DNA of 64,000 nt from Corallococcus soli (GCF_014930455.1 NZ_JAAIYO010000003.1:969066-1033065); one strand, 5' to 3'. Shown: positions 43,381 to 52,538, counted from the first letter of the stretch. Made by a program: numbers and translations. Notes: generated by a model from the sequence alone, not told the origin.

Positions 43381-44562
43381 ATGGCTCGTGAAGTCGTCAT
43401 CGTGGGCGCGGCCCGTACCCCCATCGGCTCCTTCCAGGGCGCCCTGTCCAAGCTCACCGCCCCCCAGCTGGGCGCCATCGCCATCAAGGCGGCGCTGGAG
43501 CGCGCGGGCGTCAAGCCGGAGGACGTGCAGGAAGTCATCATGGGCAACGTGCTCCAGGCGGGCGTGGGCCAGGCCCCGGCGCGCCAGGCCGCCGTCTTCG
43601 CGGGCGTGCCGCACAGCGTCCCCGCCGTCACGCTCAACAAGGTCTGTGGCTCCGGCCTCAAGGCCGTCATCGCCGCGGCGCAGTCCATCGCCCTGGGTGA
43701 CGCGGACGTCATCGTCGCGGGCGGCATGGAGTCCATGAGCAACGCGCCCTACATCAGCCACACGATGCGCGGCGGGGCCCGCATGGGCAACGTGGAGTTC
43801 AAGGACGCGATGATCCACGACGGCCTCTGGGACGTGTACGACAACGTCCACATGGGCATCTGCGCGGAGGCCTGTTCCACCTCGCACGACATCAGCCGCT
43901 CCCAGCAGGACGAGTTCGCGCTGGAGTCCACGCGCCGCGCCATCCAGGCCCAGAAGGAAGGCCTGTTCGCGCCGGAGATCGTCCCCGTGCAGATCCCCGG
44001 CAAGAAGCCGGACGAGTTCGTCACGGTCTCCGAGGACGAGGGCCCCAAGAACGCCAAGCCGGACAAGATCCCGGGCCTGAAGCCGGTGTTCAAGAAGGAC
44101 GGCACCGTGACGGCCGCCAACGCGTCCTCCATCAACGACGGCGCCGCGGCGCTGGTGCTGATGAGCGAGGAGCGGGCCAAGGCGGAGGGCCGCACCATCC
44201 TGGGCCGCATCAAGGGCTACGCGCAGGCGGCCCGCAAGCCGGTGGAGTTCACCATCGCGCCGGCGGACGCCATCAACATGCTGCTCAAGAAGCAGAACAT
44301 CACCGCCAAGGACGTGGACCTCTGGGAGATCAACGAGGCCTTCTCCGTGGTGGCCATCGCGAACAACCGCATCCTCGGCCTGGAACCGTCCAAGGTGAAC
44401 GTGCGCGGCGGCGCGGTGGTGCTGGGGCACCCCATTGGCGCCTCCGGTGCGCGCGTGCTGGTGACGCTGCTGCACACGCTGAAGGACCAGGACAAGAAGC
44501 GGGGCGTCGCGTCGCTGTGCATCGGCGGCGGCGAAGGCATCGCGCTGATGGTCGAGCGCTGA
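43381..44562 (+). CDS. Acetyl-CoA acetyltransferase (thiolase)
   Basis: A 393-residue thiolase that splits 3-oxoacyl-CoA or condenses two acetyl-CoA to acetoacetyl-CoA. The nucleophile Cys89 is in NKVCGSGLKA; the second triad block NVRGGAVVLGHPIGASGARV carries His, and CIGGGEGIALMVER holds the general-base Cys at the C-terminus. Length and spacing are those of PhaA/AtoB-type biosynthetic-degradative thiolases. GGAGG precedes the ATG. It starts the thiolase - CoA-transferase operon (13 and 3 bases to the next genes), which completes the beta-oxidation genes on the other side of rpsA. Confidence 0.94.
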   Translation: MAREVVIVGAARTPIGSFQGALSKLTAPQLGAIAIKAALERAGVKPEDVQEVIMGNVLQAGVGQAPARQAAVFAGVPHSVPAVTLNKVCGSGLKAVIAAAQSIALGDADVIVAGGMESMSNAPYISHTMRGGARMGNVEFKDAMIHDGLWDVYDNVHMGICAEACSTSHDISRSQQDEFALESTRRAIQAQKEGLFAPEIVPVQIPGKKPDEFVTVSEDEGPKNAKPDKIPGLKPVFKKDGTVTAANASSINDGAAALVLMSEERAKAEGRTILGRIKGYAQAARKPVEFTIAPADAINMLLKKQNITAKDVDLWEINEAFSVVAIANNRILGLEPSKVNVRGGAVVLGHPIGASGARVLVTLLHTLKDQDKKRGVASLCIGGGEGIALMVER

Positions 44563-44575
44563 AGGGCGTGACGGA

Positions 44576-45277
44576 ATGAACAAGGTCTACGCGAGCGCGG
44601 ATGAAGCGGTCGCCGACATCCCGGACGACATCACCCTCATGAGTGGTGGGTTCGGGCTGTGCGGCAATCCGGAGAACCTCATCACGGCCCTGCACAAGAA
44701 GAACGTGAAGGGCCTCACCATCATCTCCAACAACTGCGGCACCACGGAGCTGGGGCTGGGCATCCTCCTGCAGAACAAGCAGGTGAAGAAGATGGTCGCC
44801 AGCTACGTGGGGGAGAACAAGGAGTTCGAGCGCCAGTTCCTCTCCGGGGAGCTGGAGGTGGAGCTCAACCCGCAGGGGACGCTCGCGGAGCGCATCCGCG
44901 CGGGCGGCTGCGGCATTGGCGGGTTCTTCACGCCGACGGGCGCGGGCACCCAGGTGGCGGAGGGCAAGGAGTCGCGGATGATCGACGGGCGGCTGCACGT
45001 CCTGGAGACGCCGCTCAAGGCGGACTACGCCATCGTGCACGCGTGGAAGGCGGACACCTGGGGCAACCTGGTGTTCCACAAGACGGCGCGCAACTTCTCC
45101 CCGATGATGTGCATGGCGGCCAGGGTCACCATCGTGGAGGCGGAGCACATCGTGCAGCCGGGAGAGCTGGACCCGGACCTGGTGCACATCCCGAGCATCT
45201 TCGTGCACCGCATCGTGCAGGCGCAGAACCTCCAGAAGTGGATCGAGCGGCGGACCGTCCGCAAGAAGGCGTCCTGA
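44576..45277 (+). CDS. scoA: 3-oxoacid CoA-transferase subunit A
   Basis: A 233-residue alpha subunit of a family I CoA-transferase. Marks are DDITLMSGGFGLCGNPENLI, ISNNCGTTELGLGILL, GGCGIGGFFTPTGAGTQVAEGK and DYAIVHAWKADTWGNLVF. With subunit B it moves CoA from succinyl-CoA to acetoacetate (or the reverse), linking ketone bodies to the TCA cycle. It starts 13 bases after the thiolase gene and is followed by subunit B after three bases, which is the standard order. Confidence 0.94.
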   Translation: MNKVYASADEAVADIPDDITLMSGGFGLCGNPENLITALHKKNVKGLTIISNNCGTTELGLGILLQNKQVKKMVASYVGENKEFERQFLSGELEVELNPQGTLAERIRAGGCGIGGFFTPTGAGTQVAEGKESRMIDGRLHVLETPLKADYAIVHAWKADTWGNLVFHKTARNFSPMMCMAARVTIVEAEHIVQPGELDPDLVHIPSIFVHRIVQAQNLQKWIERRTVRKKAS

Positions 45278-45280
45278 CCC

Positions 45281-45937
45281 ATGCCCCTGTCACGTGAACA
45301 GATCGCGCAGCGCATCGCCCAGGAGCTGCGGGACGGCTTCTACGTCAACCTGGGCATCGGCATCCCCACGCTCGTCCCCAACTACATCCCGGAGGGCGTG
45401 GAGGTGGTGCTCCAGTCGGAGAACGGCCTGCTCGGCATCGGGCCGTATCCGGAGGAGGGCAAGGAGGACCCGGACCTCATCAACGCGGGCAAGGAGACGG
45501 TGACGGTGGTGAAGGGCTCCGCCTTCTTCGACTCCGCGCTGTCGTTCGGGATGATCCGCGGAGGCCACATCGACCTGGCCGTGCTGGGCGCCATGGAGGT
45601 CAGCGAAGAGGGCGACCTGGCCAACTGGATGATCCCCGGCAAGATGGTCAAGGGCATGGGCGGCGCCATGGACCTGGCGGTGGGCGCCAAGCGCATCTAC
45701 GTGGCCATGGAGCACGCCAACAAGGACGGCCAGCCGAAGATCCTGAAGAAGTGCTCGCTGCCGCTGACCGGCCTCAAGTGCGTGCACCACATCGTCACCG
45801 ACCACGCGTTCATGGACGTCACGCCGGAGGGGCTGGTCCTCCGGGAGCTGGCGCCCGGGCTGACGGTGGAGCGGGTGCAGCAGCTCACGGAGCCGAAGCT
45901 GAAGATCGCGCCCGACCTTCGTGAGATGAAGTTCTGA
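45281..45937 (+). CDS. scoB: 3-oxoacid CoA-transferase subunit B
   Basis: A 218-residue beta subunit. The catalytic Glu47 is in [14 protein letters not shown], which forms the glutamyl-CoA thioester; [32 protein letters not shown] and [18 protein letters not shown] are family blocks. Works only with subunit A. The operon ends at a long hairpin 13 bases downstream. Confidence 0.94.
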   Translation: MPLSREQIAQRIAQELRDGFYVNLGIGIPTLVPNYIPEGVEVVLQSENGLLGIGPYPEEGKEDPDLINAGKETVTVVKGSAFFDSALSFGMIRGGHIDLAVLGAMEVSEEGDLANWMIPGKMVKGMGGAMDLAVGAKRIYVAMEHANKDGQPKILKKCSLPLTGLKCVHHIVTDHAFMDVTPEGLVLRELAPGLTVERVQQLTEPKLKIAPDLREMKF

Positions 45938-45949
45938 GCCTCCGGGGCT

Positions 45950-45986
45950 AAGGTGCGCTTCCGTTCCCAGGGACGGAAGGCACCTT
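45950..45986 (+). terminator. Fourteen-base-pair hairpin after scoB
   Basis: Arms AAGGTGC-G-CTTCCGT (45950-45964) and ACGGAAG-GCACCTT (45973-45986) pair through 14 base pairs with one bulged G and an eight-base loop. It lies in the 78-base gap before the PilZ gene. No T tract follows, so it may stop transcription with Rho help or act as a leader structure. Confidence 0.55.
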
Positions 45987-46015
45987 GCCCCCTCGGAAGT
46001 GGAGCACACCGCATC

Positions 46016-46411
46016 ATGTCCGACACCCCGGAGCATCCCGTCCCCGCGCCGCGCGCGCATCGCATCGACCACGAGCTGCCCGTGGCGTACCGCACGGTGT
46101 CGGGCTTCGTGACGGACTGGGCGGTGAACCTGTCGCGCGGCGGGCTGTACATCAACACCCAGCAGCCCCTGCCGGTGGGCACCGTGGTCCGCATCCTGGT
46201 GTCGCTGCCGGGGGCCAGCTTCCCGGTGGACCTGGCCGGCAAGGTGACCCGGACCAACGCGCAGGGCGCGGGCCCTGGCGGAGAGGTGCCGGGGATGGCG
46301 GTGGAGTTCGTGGACGTTGATGACGACAAGCGGTCGCGCATCGAAGCGTTCGTGGAGCGCCTGCGGGAAGCCCTGCCGGCGGACGAGCGTGGCAGCACGA
46401 CCCGGAAGTAG
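46016..46411 (+). CDS. PilZ-domain protein
   Basis: A 131-residue protein with a PilZ-like fold: a basic start (RAHRIDHELPVAYRT), then DWAVNLSRGGLYINTQQPLPVGT, which matches the 'D/NxSxxGxxI/L' c-di-GMP-binding box, and VEFVDVDDDKRSRIEAFV at the end. The RxxxR half of the binding site is only partly kept (HRIDHELPV), so c-di-GMP binding is uncertain. It resembles the Myxococcus paralogous PilZ family TIGR02266 as I recall it. ATG 46016 is preferred over longer frames. Confidence 0.8.
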   Translation: MSDTPEHPVPAPRAHRIDHELPVAYRTVSGFVTDWAVNLSRGGLYINTQQPLPVGTVVRILVSLPGASFPVDLAGKVTRTNAQGAGPGGEVPGMAVEFVDVDDDKRSRIEAFVERLREALPADERGSTTRK

Positions 46412-46447
46412 GGGGGCCCTTCACAGGCGTCCCCTTGGAGCGCCTGC

Positions 46448-47737
46448 ATGCTGACGCTGCCAGAGTCCCCCATTGAATTGACGATCGAGCGGCTGGGCCA
46501 GCTCGGCGAGGGCGTGGCCTCGTGGGAGGGCCGCACCGTCTTCGTGCCGGGCGCCTTCCCCGGCGACACCGTGCGCGTCCTCCTGGAAGCCCAGGGGCGG
46601 GTGCTGCGCGGCCAGCTGCGGCAGGTGCTGGCGGACGGGGCGGAGCGCGTCACGTCGCGCTGTGTCCTCTCCGAAGCCTGCGGCGGCTGTGACTGGCTGG
46701 AGCTGTCGGTGACGGCCCAGCGCTCCGCGAAGCAGGAGATCGTCCTCTCCACGCTGGAGCACCTGGGCCACCTGCCGCGCGCGGGCTTCACCGTGCGCCC
46801 GCTGATAGTGGCGCCCCGGGACTGGGGCTACCGGCGCCGCGCCGTGCTGCACGGAGCGGGGAAGGGGGCGCTCGGCTATTTCGGCCGGCGCACCCACGAG
46901 CGCGTCCCGGTGGACCTGTGCCCCGCGCTCACGCCGGTGCTGACGGCGCTGCCCGGGAAGCTGGCCCCGCTGCTCAAGCCCCTGGCGAAGGACACCGAGG
47001 AGGTGTTGCTGCTGGCCGAAGGGGACAAGGCCGCGTTCGCGGTGAACCTCTCCGGGCCGGTGACGGCGCGGCACCTGGAGGCCGCGGAGGCCGCCGTGCG
47101 CGCCCTGCGGCTGGAGGGCGCGGTGCTGGTGCCGAAGGAGGGCTCCGCGCGGCTGGTGGGCCGGCCGGTGCTGCGCTCGCTGTCGCCGCTGCGGCCGGAG
47201 GTGCCCCTGTACCTGCGGCCGGATGCGTTCGCGCAGGCGCACGCGGAGGCCAACGTGGGGCTCGTGTCCTCCGCCATCCAGGAGCTGGGCGCGAAGGAGG
47301 CGGAGTCCGTGCTGGAGCTGTACTCGGGCAACGGCAACTTCACCTTCCCGCTGGCGGGGACGGCCGCGTCGGTGCTGGGGGTGGAGTCGTCGCCGGTGGG
47401 CGTGGAGCTGGCCCAGCGCAGCGCCCGGGAGGGTGGGGTGGGCAACGTGCGCTTCATCCAGGGCGACGCTCGCAAGGTGTGCGACGGGCTGGTGGCGGAG
47501 GGGCGGAGCTTTGATGCGTGCCTCGCGGATCCTCCGCGCGCGGGGGCCCCGGGGCTGGCGAAGTGGATGCGCGCGCTGAACGTGCGCCGGGTGGTGTACG
47601 TGGCGTGCGATCCGGCGTCGCTCGCCCGGGACGCGGCGGGGCTGGTGGAGGCCGGTTACAAGCCGGTGGCGCTCCAGGTGGTGGACATGTTCCCGCAGAC
47701 GCACCACGTGGAAGCCGTGATGTCGTTCGAGCGCTAG
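46448..47737 (+). CDS. TrmA/RlmD-family 5-methyluridine RNA methyltransferase
   Basis: A 429-residue SAM-dependent uracil-C5 RNA methyltransferase. An N-terminal TRAM domain (ELTIERLGQLGEGVASWEG) is followed by the 4Fe-4S cysteines Cys72, Cys78 and Cys81 (CVLSEACGGCDW), a fourth probably further on. The methyltransferase fold has LELYSGNGNFTFPLA (SAM binding), LADPPRAG and the catalytic Cys387 in YVACDPASLARD. Family members modify U747/U1939 of 23S rRNA or U54 of tRNA; the exact target cannot be read here, so no symbol is given. Confidence 0.87.
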   Translation: MLTLPESPIELTIERLGQLGEGVASWEGRTVFVPGAFPGDTVRVLLEAQGRVLRGQLRQVLADGAERVTSRCVLSEACGGCDWLELSVTAQRSAKQEIVLSTLEHLGHLPRAGFTVRPLIVAPRDWGYRRRAVLHGAGKGALGYFGRRTHERVPVDLCPALTPVLTALPGKLAPLLKPLAKDTEEVLLLAEGDKAAFAVNLSGPVTARHLEAAEAAVRALRLEGAVLVPKEGSARLVGRPVLRSLSPLRPEVPLYLRPDAFAQAHAEANVGLVSSAIQELGAKEAESVLELYSGNGNFTFPLAGTAASVLGVESSPVGVELAQRSAREGGVGNVRFIQGDARKVCDGLVAEGRSFDACLADPPRAGAPGLAKWMRALNVRRVVYVACDPASLARDAAGLVEAGYKPVALQVVDMFPQTHHVEAVMSFER

Positions 47738-47751
47738 CGAAAGGACTCGCC

Positions 47752-49149
47752 ATGGATGCCCGCATCGTCGAGTTCGCCGAGGTCCTCCGCCAGAACGGCG
47801 TGCGCGTCAGCACGTCCGAGGTGCAGGACGCGCTGCGGGCCACCGCCGAGGTGGGCCTCCAGGACCGGAGCCTGTTCCGCGCCGTGCTGCGCACCACGCT
47901 CGTCAAGCGCGAGCTGGACGTGGAGACCTTCCGCCGCGCGTTCGACTTCTACTTCTCCGGCGCCGCCCGCACGTTCGAGGCCATCGACAAGTCGCTGGCG
48001 AAGCAGCTGGAGGAAGAGGGCTATCTGGAGGGCGACCTCCTGAAGATGGTCATCTACCAGATGAACCTGCTCGCGCCGGAGATGTCGCCGCTGGCCCAAG
48101 CCATCCTCGCGGGCGACCGCGCGCGGCTGGCGCAGATCTTCCGGCAGGCGTCGCTGCAGCTGGACCTGGGCCAGCTGGAGAGCCCGCTCCAGACGGGGTT
48201 CTTCACGCGGCGGCTGCTCGCGGGCGCAGGCATGGAGCGGGCGCGCTCCGACCTGAAGTCCATGGAGGACGAGCTGCACGCGCGCGGCCTGAGCGCGGAG
48301 GGCATCGAGATCGTCTCGCGCCACGTCGCGGCGGCGATGCGCAAGATTGAGGACGCCGCGCGCCAGGAGGTGAAGCGCCAGTCCGAGGCCCGCATCCGCC
48401 GCCGCACGGACTCCGTCACGGACAAGCCGCTCCACCTGCTCACCCAGGCGGAGGTGGATGAGATGGAGGCCGCCGTGCGCACCATGGCGGAGAAGCTCAA
48501 GAGCCGCCTCATCCGCAAGCAGCGCTCGCACCGCCGGGGCGCCCTCAACGTGCGCCGCACGCTGCGCCGGAACATGCCCTGGGACGGCATCCCCATGGTG
48601 CCCCAGTTCCGCTCGCGCCGGCCCGAGCGCCCGGAGCTGGTGGTGCTCTGCGACGTCTCCGACTCCGTGCGCAACGCGTCGCGGATGATGCTGCTGTTCA
48701 TGCACACGCTGCAGTCGCTGTTCGTGCGCGTGCGCTCGTTCGTCTTCGTGTCCGACGTGGGGGAGGTGACGCACTTCTTCAAGGACCTGGACGTGAGCGA
48801 GGCCATTGACGCGGCGACCGCCGGGCGCACGGTGTCCATGAGCGCGAACTCCAACTACGGCCGCGCGCTGGCGGACTTCACCCGGGACCACCTGGGCAGC
48901 ATCACCCGCCGCACCACGGTGATGATCATCGGGGACGGCCGGAACAACTACAACGCGAGCAACGCGTGGGCCCTCAAGGACCTGCGCCGCAAGGCGAAGC
49001 GGCTGTTGTGGATCTGCCCCGAGGACCGGGGCAACTGGGGCATCGGCGACAGCGAGATGCTCACCTACGAGAAGCACTGTCACCAGGCGGTGGTCGTCAC
49101 GTCCGTGTCGGACCTGGCCCGCATCGCGGATCAGCTCGTCCCCGCCTGA
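47752..49149 (+). CDS. VWA-domain (CoxE-like) protein
   Basis: A 465-residue protein. The first 280 residues are helical and charged. From about 295 a von Willebrand factor A domain follows, with the MIDAS motif CDVSDSVR (Asp301, Ser303, Ser305) and later GRALADFTRD and IIGDGRNNYNASN as the other metal ligands. This is the CoxE/YehP-like group, which usually works with a MoxR-type AAA+ ATPase as a metal-insertion or assembly chaperone. No MoxR gene is adjacent in the window. ATG 47752 lies 14 bases after the methyltransferase stop with AAAGGA upstream. Confidence 0.85.
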   Translation: MDARIVEFAEVLRQNGVRVSTSEVQDALRATAEVGLQDRSLFRAVLRTTLVKRELDVETFRRAFDFYFSGAARTFEAIDKSLAKQLEEEGYLEGDLLKMVIYQMNLLAPEMSPLAQAILAGDRARLAQIFRQASLQLDLGQLESPLQTGFFTRRLLAGAGMERARSDLKSMEDELHARGLSAEGIEIVSRHVAAAMRKIEDAARQEVKRQSEARIRRRTDSVTDKPLHLLTQAEVDEMEAAVRTMAEKLKSRLIRKQRSHRRGALNVRRTLRRNMPWDGIPMVPQFRSRRPERPELVVLCDVSDSVRNASRMMLLFMHTLQSLFVRVRSFVFVSDVGEVTHFFKDLDVSEAIDAATAGRTVSMSANSNYGRALADFTRDHLGSITRRTTVMIIGDGRNNYNASNAWALKDLRRKAKRLLWICPEDRGNWGIGDSEMLTYEKHCHQAVVVTSVSDLARIADQLVPA

Positions 49150-49176
49150 ACCCCTCCTTCCCCCCGAGGTTCCCCC

Positions 49177-49692
49177 ATGGCTCCGTCCCTCTTCGACGAC
49201 TACGTGGACGTCCCCAACGTGGAGACCGGCGCGGACTTCGACGCCGCCGATGATCGCACCCTGCGCATGGCCTCCCAGCCGGTGGACAAGGCGCTGCTCG
49301 ACAGCCTGATCCGCTACCAGGAGACCTTCCTGTCCCTCGTGGAGGCGGACGCCACCCCGGAGTCCATGGCCCGCGCCCAGACGGCGGCGCTCGCCGACAG
49401 CGGCCTCACCCTCAAGACGGTGGAGTGGGGGCTCTCCGTCCTCCGGGCCTTCGGGGGCCGGCGGTGGACCGCGCAGCGGCTCCAGTCGAAGCTGACGGAG
49501 CTGGAGGCCACCCCCGGGCCGGAGGTGGACGCACTGCGCCAGCGCGTCCAGAACGAGCTGCTCAAGCAGGAGCGGCACACGGAAGCCCTGGGCCGGCGGT
49601 ATGGTGCGGACACGGTCGCGCTGCTGCGGGAGCACGAGCCGGTGCTGGTCGCCCTGCACACCCGGCTCACGAAGGTGCTCAGCCGGGGATGA
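49177..49692 (+). CDS. Hypothetical helical protein
   Basis: A 171-residue cytoplasmic protein downstream of the VWA gene (27 bases). An acidic start (SLFDDYVDVPNVETGADFD) leads into several helices (KALLDSLIRYQETFLSLVEA, GPEVDALRQRVQNELLKQER). No metal, catalytic or membrane motif. It probably shares the VWA transcript and may be its partner, but I do not recognise a family. Confidence 0.65.
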   Translation: MAPSLFDDYVDVPNVETGADFDAADDRTLRMASQPVDKALLDSLIRYQETFLSLVEADATPESMARAQTAALADSGLTLKTVEWGLSVLRAFGGRRWTAQRLQSKLTELEATPGPEVDALRQRVQNELLKQERHTEALGRRYGADTVALLREHEPVLVALHTRLTKVLSRG

Positions 49693-49764
49693 ACCAGCCC
49701 GTCCGCCCGGTTGCATTCCGCGCCCGGTCATCGCATAAGGGCCCGTTTTCCCTATAGGCCAACC

Positions 49765-51150
49765 ATGAAGCGCTACTTCATCCACACCTTCGGCTGTCAG
49801 ATGAACGTCAACGACTCGCTCCGCATGAGCGAAGCGTTGTCGAAGATGTCCTACGTCCCGACGCCGGAGCCGGAGAACGCGGACCTCATCATCCTCAACA
49901 CCTGCTCCATCCGGGAGAAGGCCGAGGACAAGATGCTGTCCGCGCTGGGGCGCTACCGCGCGGTGAAGGCCAGTCGCGGGGCCATCCTGGGCGTGGGCGG
50001 CTGCGTGGCCCAGCAGGAGAAGGACAAGCTGCTGAAGAAGGTGCCGTACCTGGACTTCGTCTTCGGTCCGGACAACATCGCGAAGCTGCCGGAGGTCATC
50101 ACCCGCGTGCAGGAAGCACGCGAGCGGGTGGTGGAGACCGCCTTCGTGGACTCCGAGGAGTACGTCTTCCCGCGCGCCGACGCGGAGACGTCCCGGGGCA
50201 AGGTGACGGAGTTCGTCACCGTGATGAAGGGCTGCGACAACGTCTGCTCGTTCTGCGTCGTGCCGCACACCCGTGGCCGCGAGGTGAGCCGCGCGTTCCC
50301 GGACGTGCTCGTCGAGGTGGCGGACCTGGCGCGCGTGGGCCTGCGCGAAGTGACGCTCATCGGCCAGAACGTCAACTCGTACCAGGGCGGCATCAGCTTC
50401 GCGCAGCTCCTGCTTCGCACCGCGGAGGTGCCCGGCATCGAGCGCGTGCGCTTCACCACCAGCCATCCGCATGATCTGTCGGACGAGCTGATCGAAGCCT
50501 TCCGCATCCAGCCGAAGATCGCCCCGCACTTCCACCTGCCCGTGCAGTGCGGCTCTGATCGCATCCTGAAGATGATGCGCCGCGACTACACCGTGGAGCA
50601 GTACCTGGTGCAGCTCGCGAAGCTGCGCGCCGCGCGCCCCGGCATCGCCGTCACCACCGACATCATCGTGGGCTTCCCCGGAGAGACCGAGGAGGAGTTC
50701 GAGATGACGATGAAGCTCACGGAGCTGGTGAAGTACGAGAACCAGTTTTCCTTCGTCTACAGCCCGCGCCCCAAGACGGGCGCCGCGCTGCGCGAGAAGG
50801 ACTGGGGCCCCATCCCGCACGAGGTGAAGGTGGCCCGGCTGGAGCGCCTGCAGAAGCTCCAGCGGCGCATCAGCGGCGAGTACACCCAGTCCCAGGTGGG
50901 CCTGGACGTGGAGGTCATGGTCGAGGGCCGCTCGCGCTACGACGCCACCAAGCGCTTCGGGCGCACGCCGGAGAACCGCACCGTCAACTTCGACGGGGAC
51001 GCTCCCGCGGGCTCCTTCGTGACGGTCCACATCGAGCGCGCCACGCCCAACCAGCTCCAGGGCCGGCAGGTGGCGGTGCTCAAGGAGCCCACCGTGGCGC
51101 CGCCGCCGGTGGAGCTCACGGTGCCGCAGCACGTGCCTGCCGAGGCCTGA
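49765..51150 (+). CDS. miaB: tRNA-2-methylthio-N6-dimethylallyladenosine synthase MiaB
   Basis: A 461-residue radical SAM methylthiotransferase that adds the methylthio group to i6A37 of tRNAs. The N-terminal UPF0004 domain has the auxiliary-cluster cysteines in HTFGCQMN (Cys11), LNTCSIRE and VGGCVAQQ; the radical SAM motif is GCDNVCSFC (Cys157, Cys161, Cys164) followed by VVPHTRGRE. GFPGETEEEFE and a C-terminal TRAM domain complete the family pattern. Start ATG 49765 was chosen over upstream in-frame codons because MKRYFIHTFGCQMN is the usual beginning. Confidence 0.95.
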   Translation: MKRYFIHTFGCQMNVNDSLRMSEALSKMSYVPTPEPENADLIILNTCSIREKAEDKMLSALGRYRAVKASRGAILGVGGCVAQQEKDKLLKKVPYLDFVFGPDNIAKLPEVITRVQEARERVVETAFVDSEEYVFPRADAETSRGKVTEFVTVMKGCDNVCSFCVVPHTRGREVSRAFPDVLVEVADLARVGLREVTLIGQNVNSYQGGISFAQLLLRTAEVPGIERVRFTTSHPHDLSDELIEAFRIQPKIAPHFHLPVQCGSDRILKMMRRDYTVEQYLVQLAKLRAARPGIAVTTDIIVGFPGETEEEFEMTMKLTELVKYENQFSFVYSPRPKTGAALREKDWGPIPHEVKVARLERLQKLQRRISGEYTQSQVGLDVEVMVEGRSRYDATKRFGRTPENRTVNFDGDAPAGSFVTVHIERATPNQLQGRQVAVLKEPTVAPPPVELTVPQHVPAEA

Positions 51151-51192
51151 CGCTCCACCCGCCGTCCCTTCCATCTCTCCGGAGGTTCCATC

Positions 51193-51708
51193 ATGGCGTT
51201 GAGGCCGTTTCGCGGGGTGTCCCCCCGCGTCCACCCGAGCTGCTTCGTCGAGGACTCCGCCCAGGTGGTGGGCGACGTGGAGCTGGGCGAGGACTCCTCC
51301 GTCTGGTTCAACTCCGTGCTGCGCGGGGACGTGAACTCCATCCGCATTGGCAAGCGCACCAACATCCAGGACCTCACCATGGTGCACGTCACCAGCCAGG
51401 GTGACTCCACGACGGTGGGCGACGACTGCACGGTGGGCCACCGGGTCATCCTCCACGGCTGCGCCGTGGGCAACCGCGTCCTGGTGGGCATGGGCGCCAT
51501 CCTGATGGACGGCGTGGAGGTGGGGGACGACTGCATCATCGGCGCCGGCACGCTGCTGACGCCCGGCACGAAGATCCCCCCGGGCTCGCTCGTGGTGGGC
51601 TCGCCGGGCAAGGTGAAGCGCCCCATCCACGACGGCGAGCGTGAGTTCCTGGTCCAGTCCGCCCTGCACTATGTGCAGACCGCGTCCGAGCACCGCGCGA
51701 GCCGCTGA
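51193..51708 (+). CDS. Gamma-class carbonic anhydrase-like protein
   Basis: A 171-residue left-handed beta-helix protein of hexapeptide repeats (VGDVELGEDSSVW, VGDDCTVGHRVIL, VGMGAILMDGVEVGDDCIIG). Three histidines in MVHV, GHRVILHG fit the metal ligands of gamma-carbonic anhydrases (Cam/CaiE/PaaY group). The active-site loop of true Cam is missing, as in most bacterial homologues, so activity is uncertain. GGAGG precedes the ATG. Forms trimers in the family. Confidence 0.88.
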   Translation: MALRPFRGVSPRVHPSCFVEDSAQVVGDVELGEDSSVWFNSVLRGDVNSIRIGKRTNIQDLTMVHVTSQGDSTTVGDDCTVGHRVILHGCAVGNRVLVGMGAILMDGVEVGDDCIIGAGTLLTPGTKIPPGSLVVGSPGKVKRPIHDGEREFLVQSALHYVQTASEHRASR

Positions 51709-51741
51709 CGGCGCCGGGTTGTGCGTGTTAGGAACACCCCC

Positions 51742-52215
51742 ATGGCTCTCGCGCCCGAGACGACCCTCAAGGCCTGCCCGCTGTTCAAGGGCTTCACGGA
51801 CACCGGCATCGCCATCTTCGCGGCGGCGGCCGTGTCGCGCGCCTTCCCGAAGGGGACGGCGCTGTTCTCCGAGGGCAAGGCCGGTGACTCGCTGTTCATC
51901 GTCGGCGAGGGCACCGTGCGGCTGAGCGCCCGCAATCCCGGGGGCGAGGACGTGTCCCTGGGCGAGGTGACGGTGGGCGAACCCCTGGGCGAGCTGGCGC
52001 TCGTGCAGAAGGGGGAGCGGCTGTGCACCGCCACCGCGCAGACGGACGTGCTGGCGCTGGAGATCCGCTCGGCGGACTTCCAGAAGCTGCTCGCCCAGAA
52101 GCCCCAGGCCTGCATCAAGCTGCTGATGGGCATCGTCAGCCACTTCGGTGCCAAGGCGCGGGACAACCGGGACATGCTGCGCACGCTCGTCGTGCGCTCC
52201 ACGTCGGGCGGCTGA
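51742..52215 (+). CDS. Cyclic nucleotide-binding domain protein
   Basis: A 157-residue single-domain protein of the CRP/cNMP-binding fold: LKACPLFKGFTDTGIAIFA, FPKGTALFSEGKAGDSLFIVGEGTVRLS and GEPLGELALVQKGERLCTATAQTD (the phosphate-binding cassette with GELAL). There is no helix-turn-helix, so it is not a classical CRP; it may regulate a partner in trans. It starts 33 bases after the carbonic anhydrase gene. Confidence 0.85.
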   Translation: MALAPETTLKACPLFKGFTDTGIAIFAAAAVSRAFPKGTALFSEGKAGDSLFIVGEGTVRLSARNPGGEDVSLGEVTVGEPLGELALVQKGERLCTATAQTDVLALEIRSADFQKLLAQKPQACIKLLMGIVSHFGAKARDNRDMLRTLVVRSTSGG

Positions 52216-52538
52216 GCGCATCCGGGCCCTGTTCGGTGGAAGGCCCCACCCTCGTGCCGGGAGGTCGGAGGGCTCCGGGGCCGCTGCGTCCCATACGGGA
52301 TGTGATTACTGTCTTCGCCGGAAGTGGACCTGGGGCTCCCAGGTTGGAGCACAGGGTGGGCGCGGGTAGGAGCAAGCCGCGAGGCGTTGGGCTTTCGTGG
52401 TGGGGCCGGGGCGCTTGAGGTGAGAGGTTTGGCGGCCGGAGTTTTCAAGACCCGCACCCGGTTGTTGGCTGGGTGCTGAAGTGGCTGGCCCGGATGCATA
52501 CCGGGCGACCCTTCGGGAAGTGATTGGACGGAACACGC
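52216..52538. promoter_or_regulatory. Intergenic region with leader hairpins before the DedA gene
   Basis: In this 323-base gap there is no gene that I can support. Its 3' part can fold into two hairpins, ACCC-GGTTGTTGGCT-GGGT (52467-52485) and GCCCGG-ATGCATA-CCGGGC (52488-52506), directly before the start of the DedA gene, which look like a structured leader. No known riboswitch consensus is recognised. Confidence 0.35.

Noticed and set aside
47734..52221. A 1495-codon open frame on the minus strand
   Set aside because: It lies opposite the VWA, MiaB, carbonic anhydrase and cNMP-binding genes and reads as His/Arg/Leu-rich low-complexity protein, the usual artefact of strong third-position GC bias.
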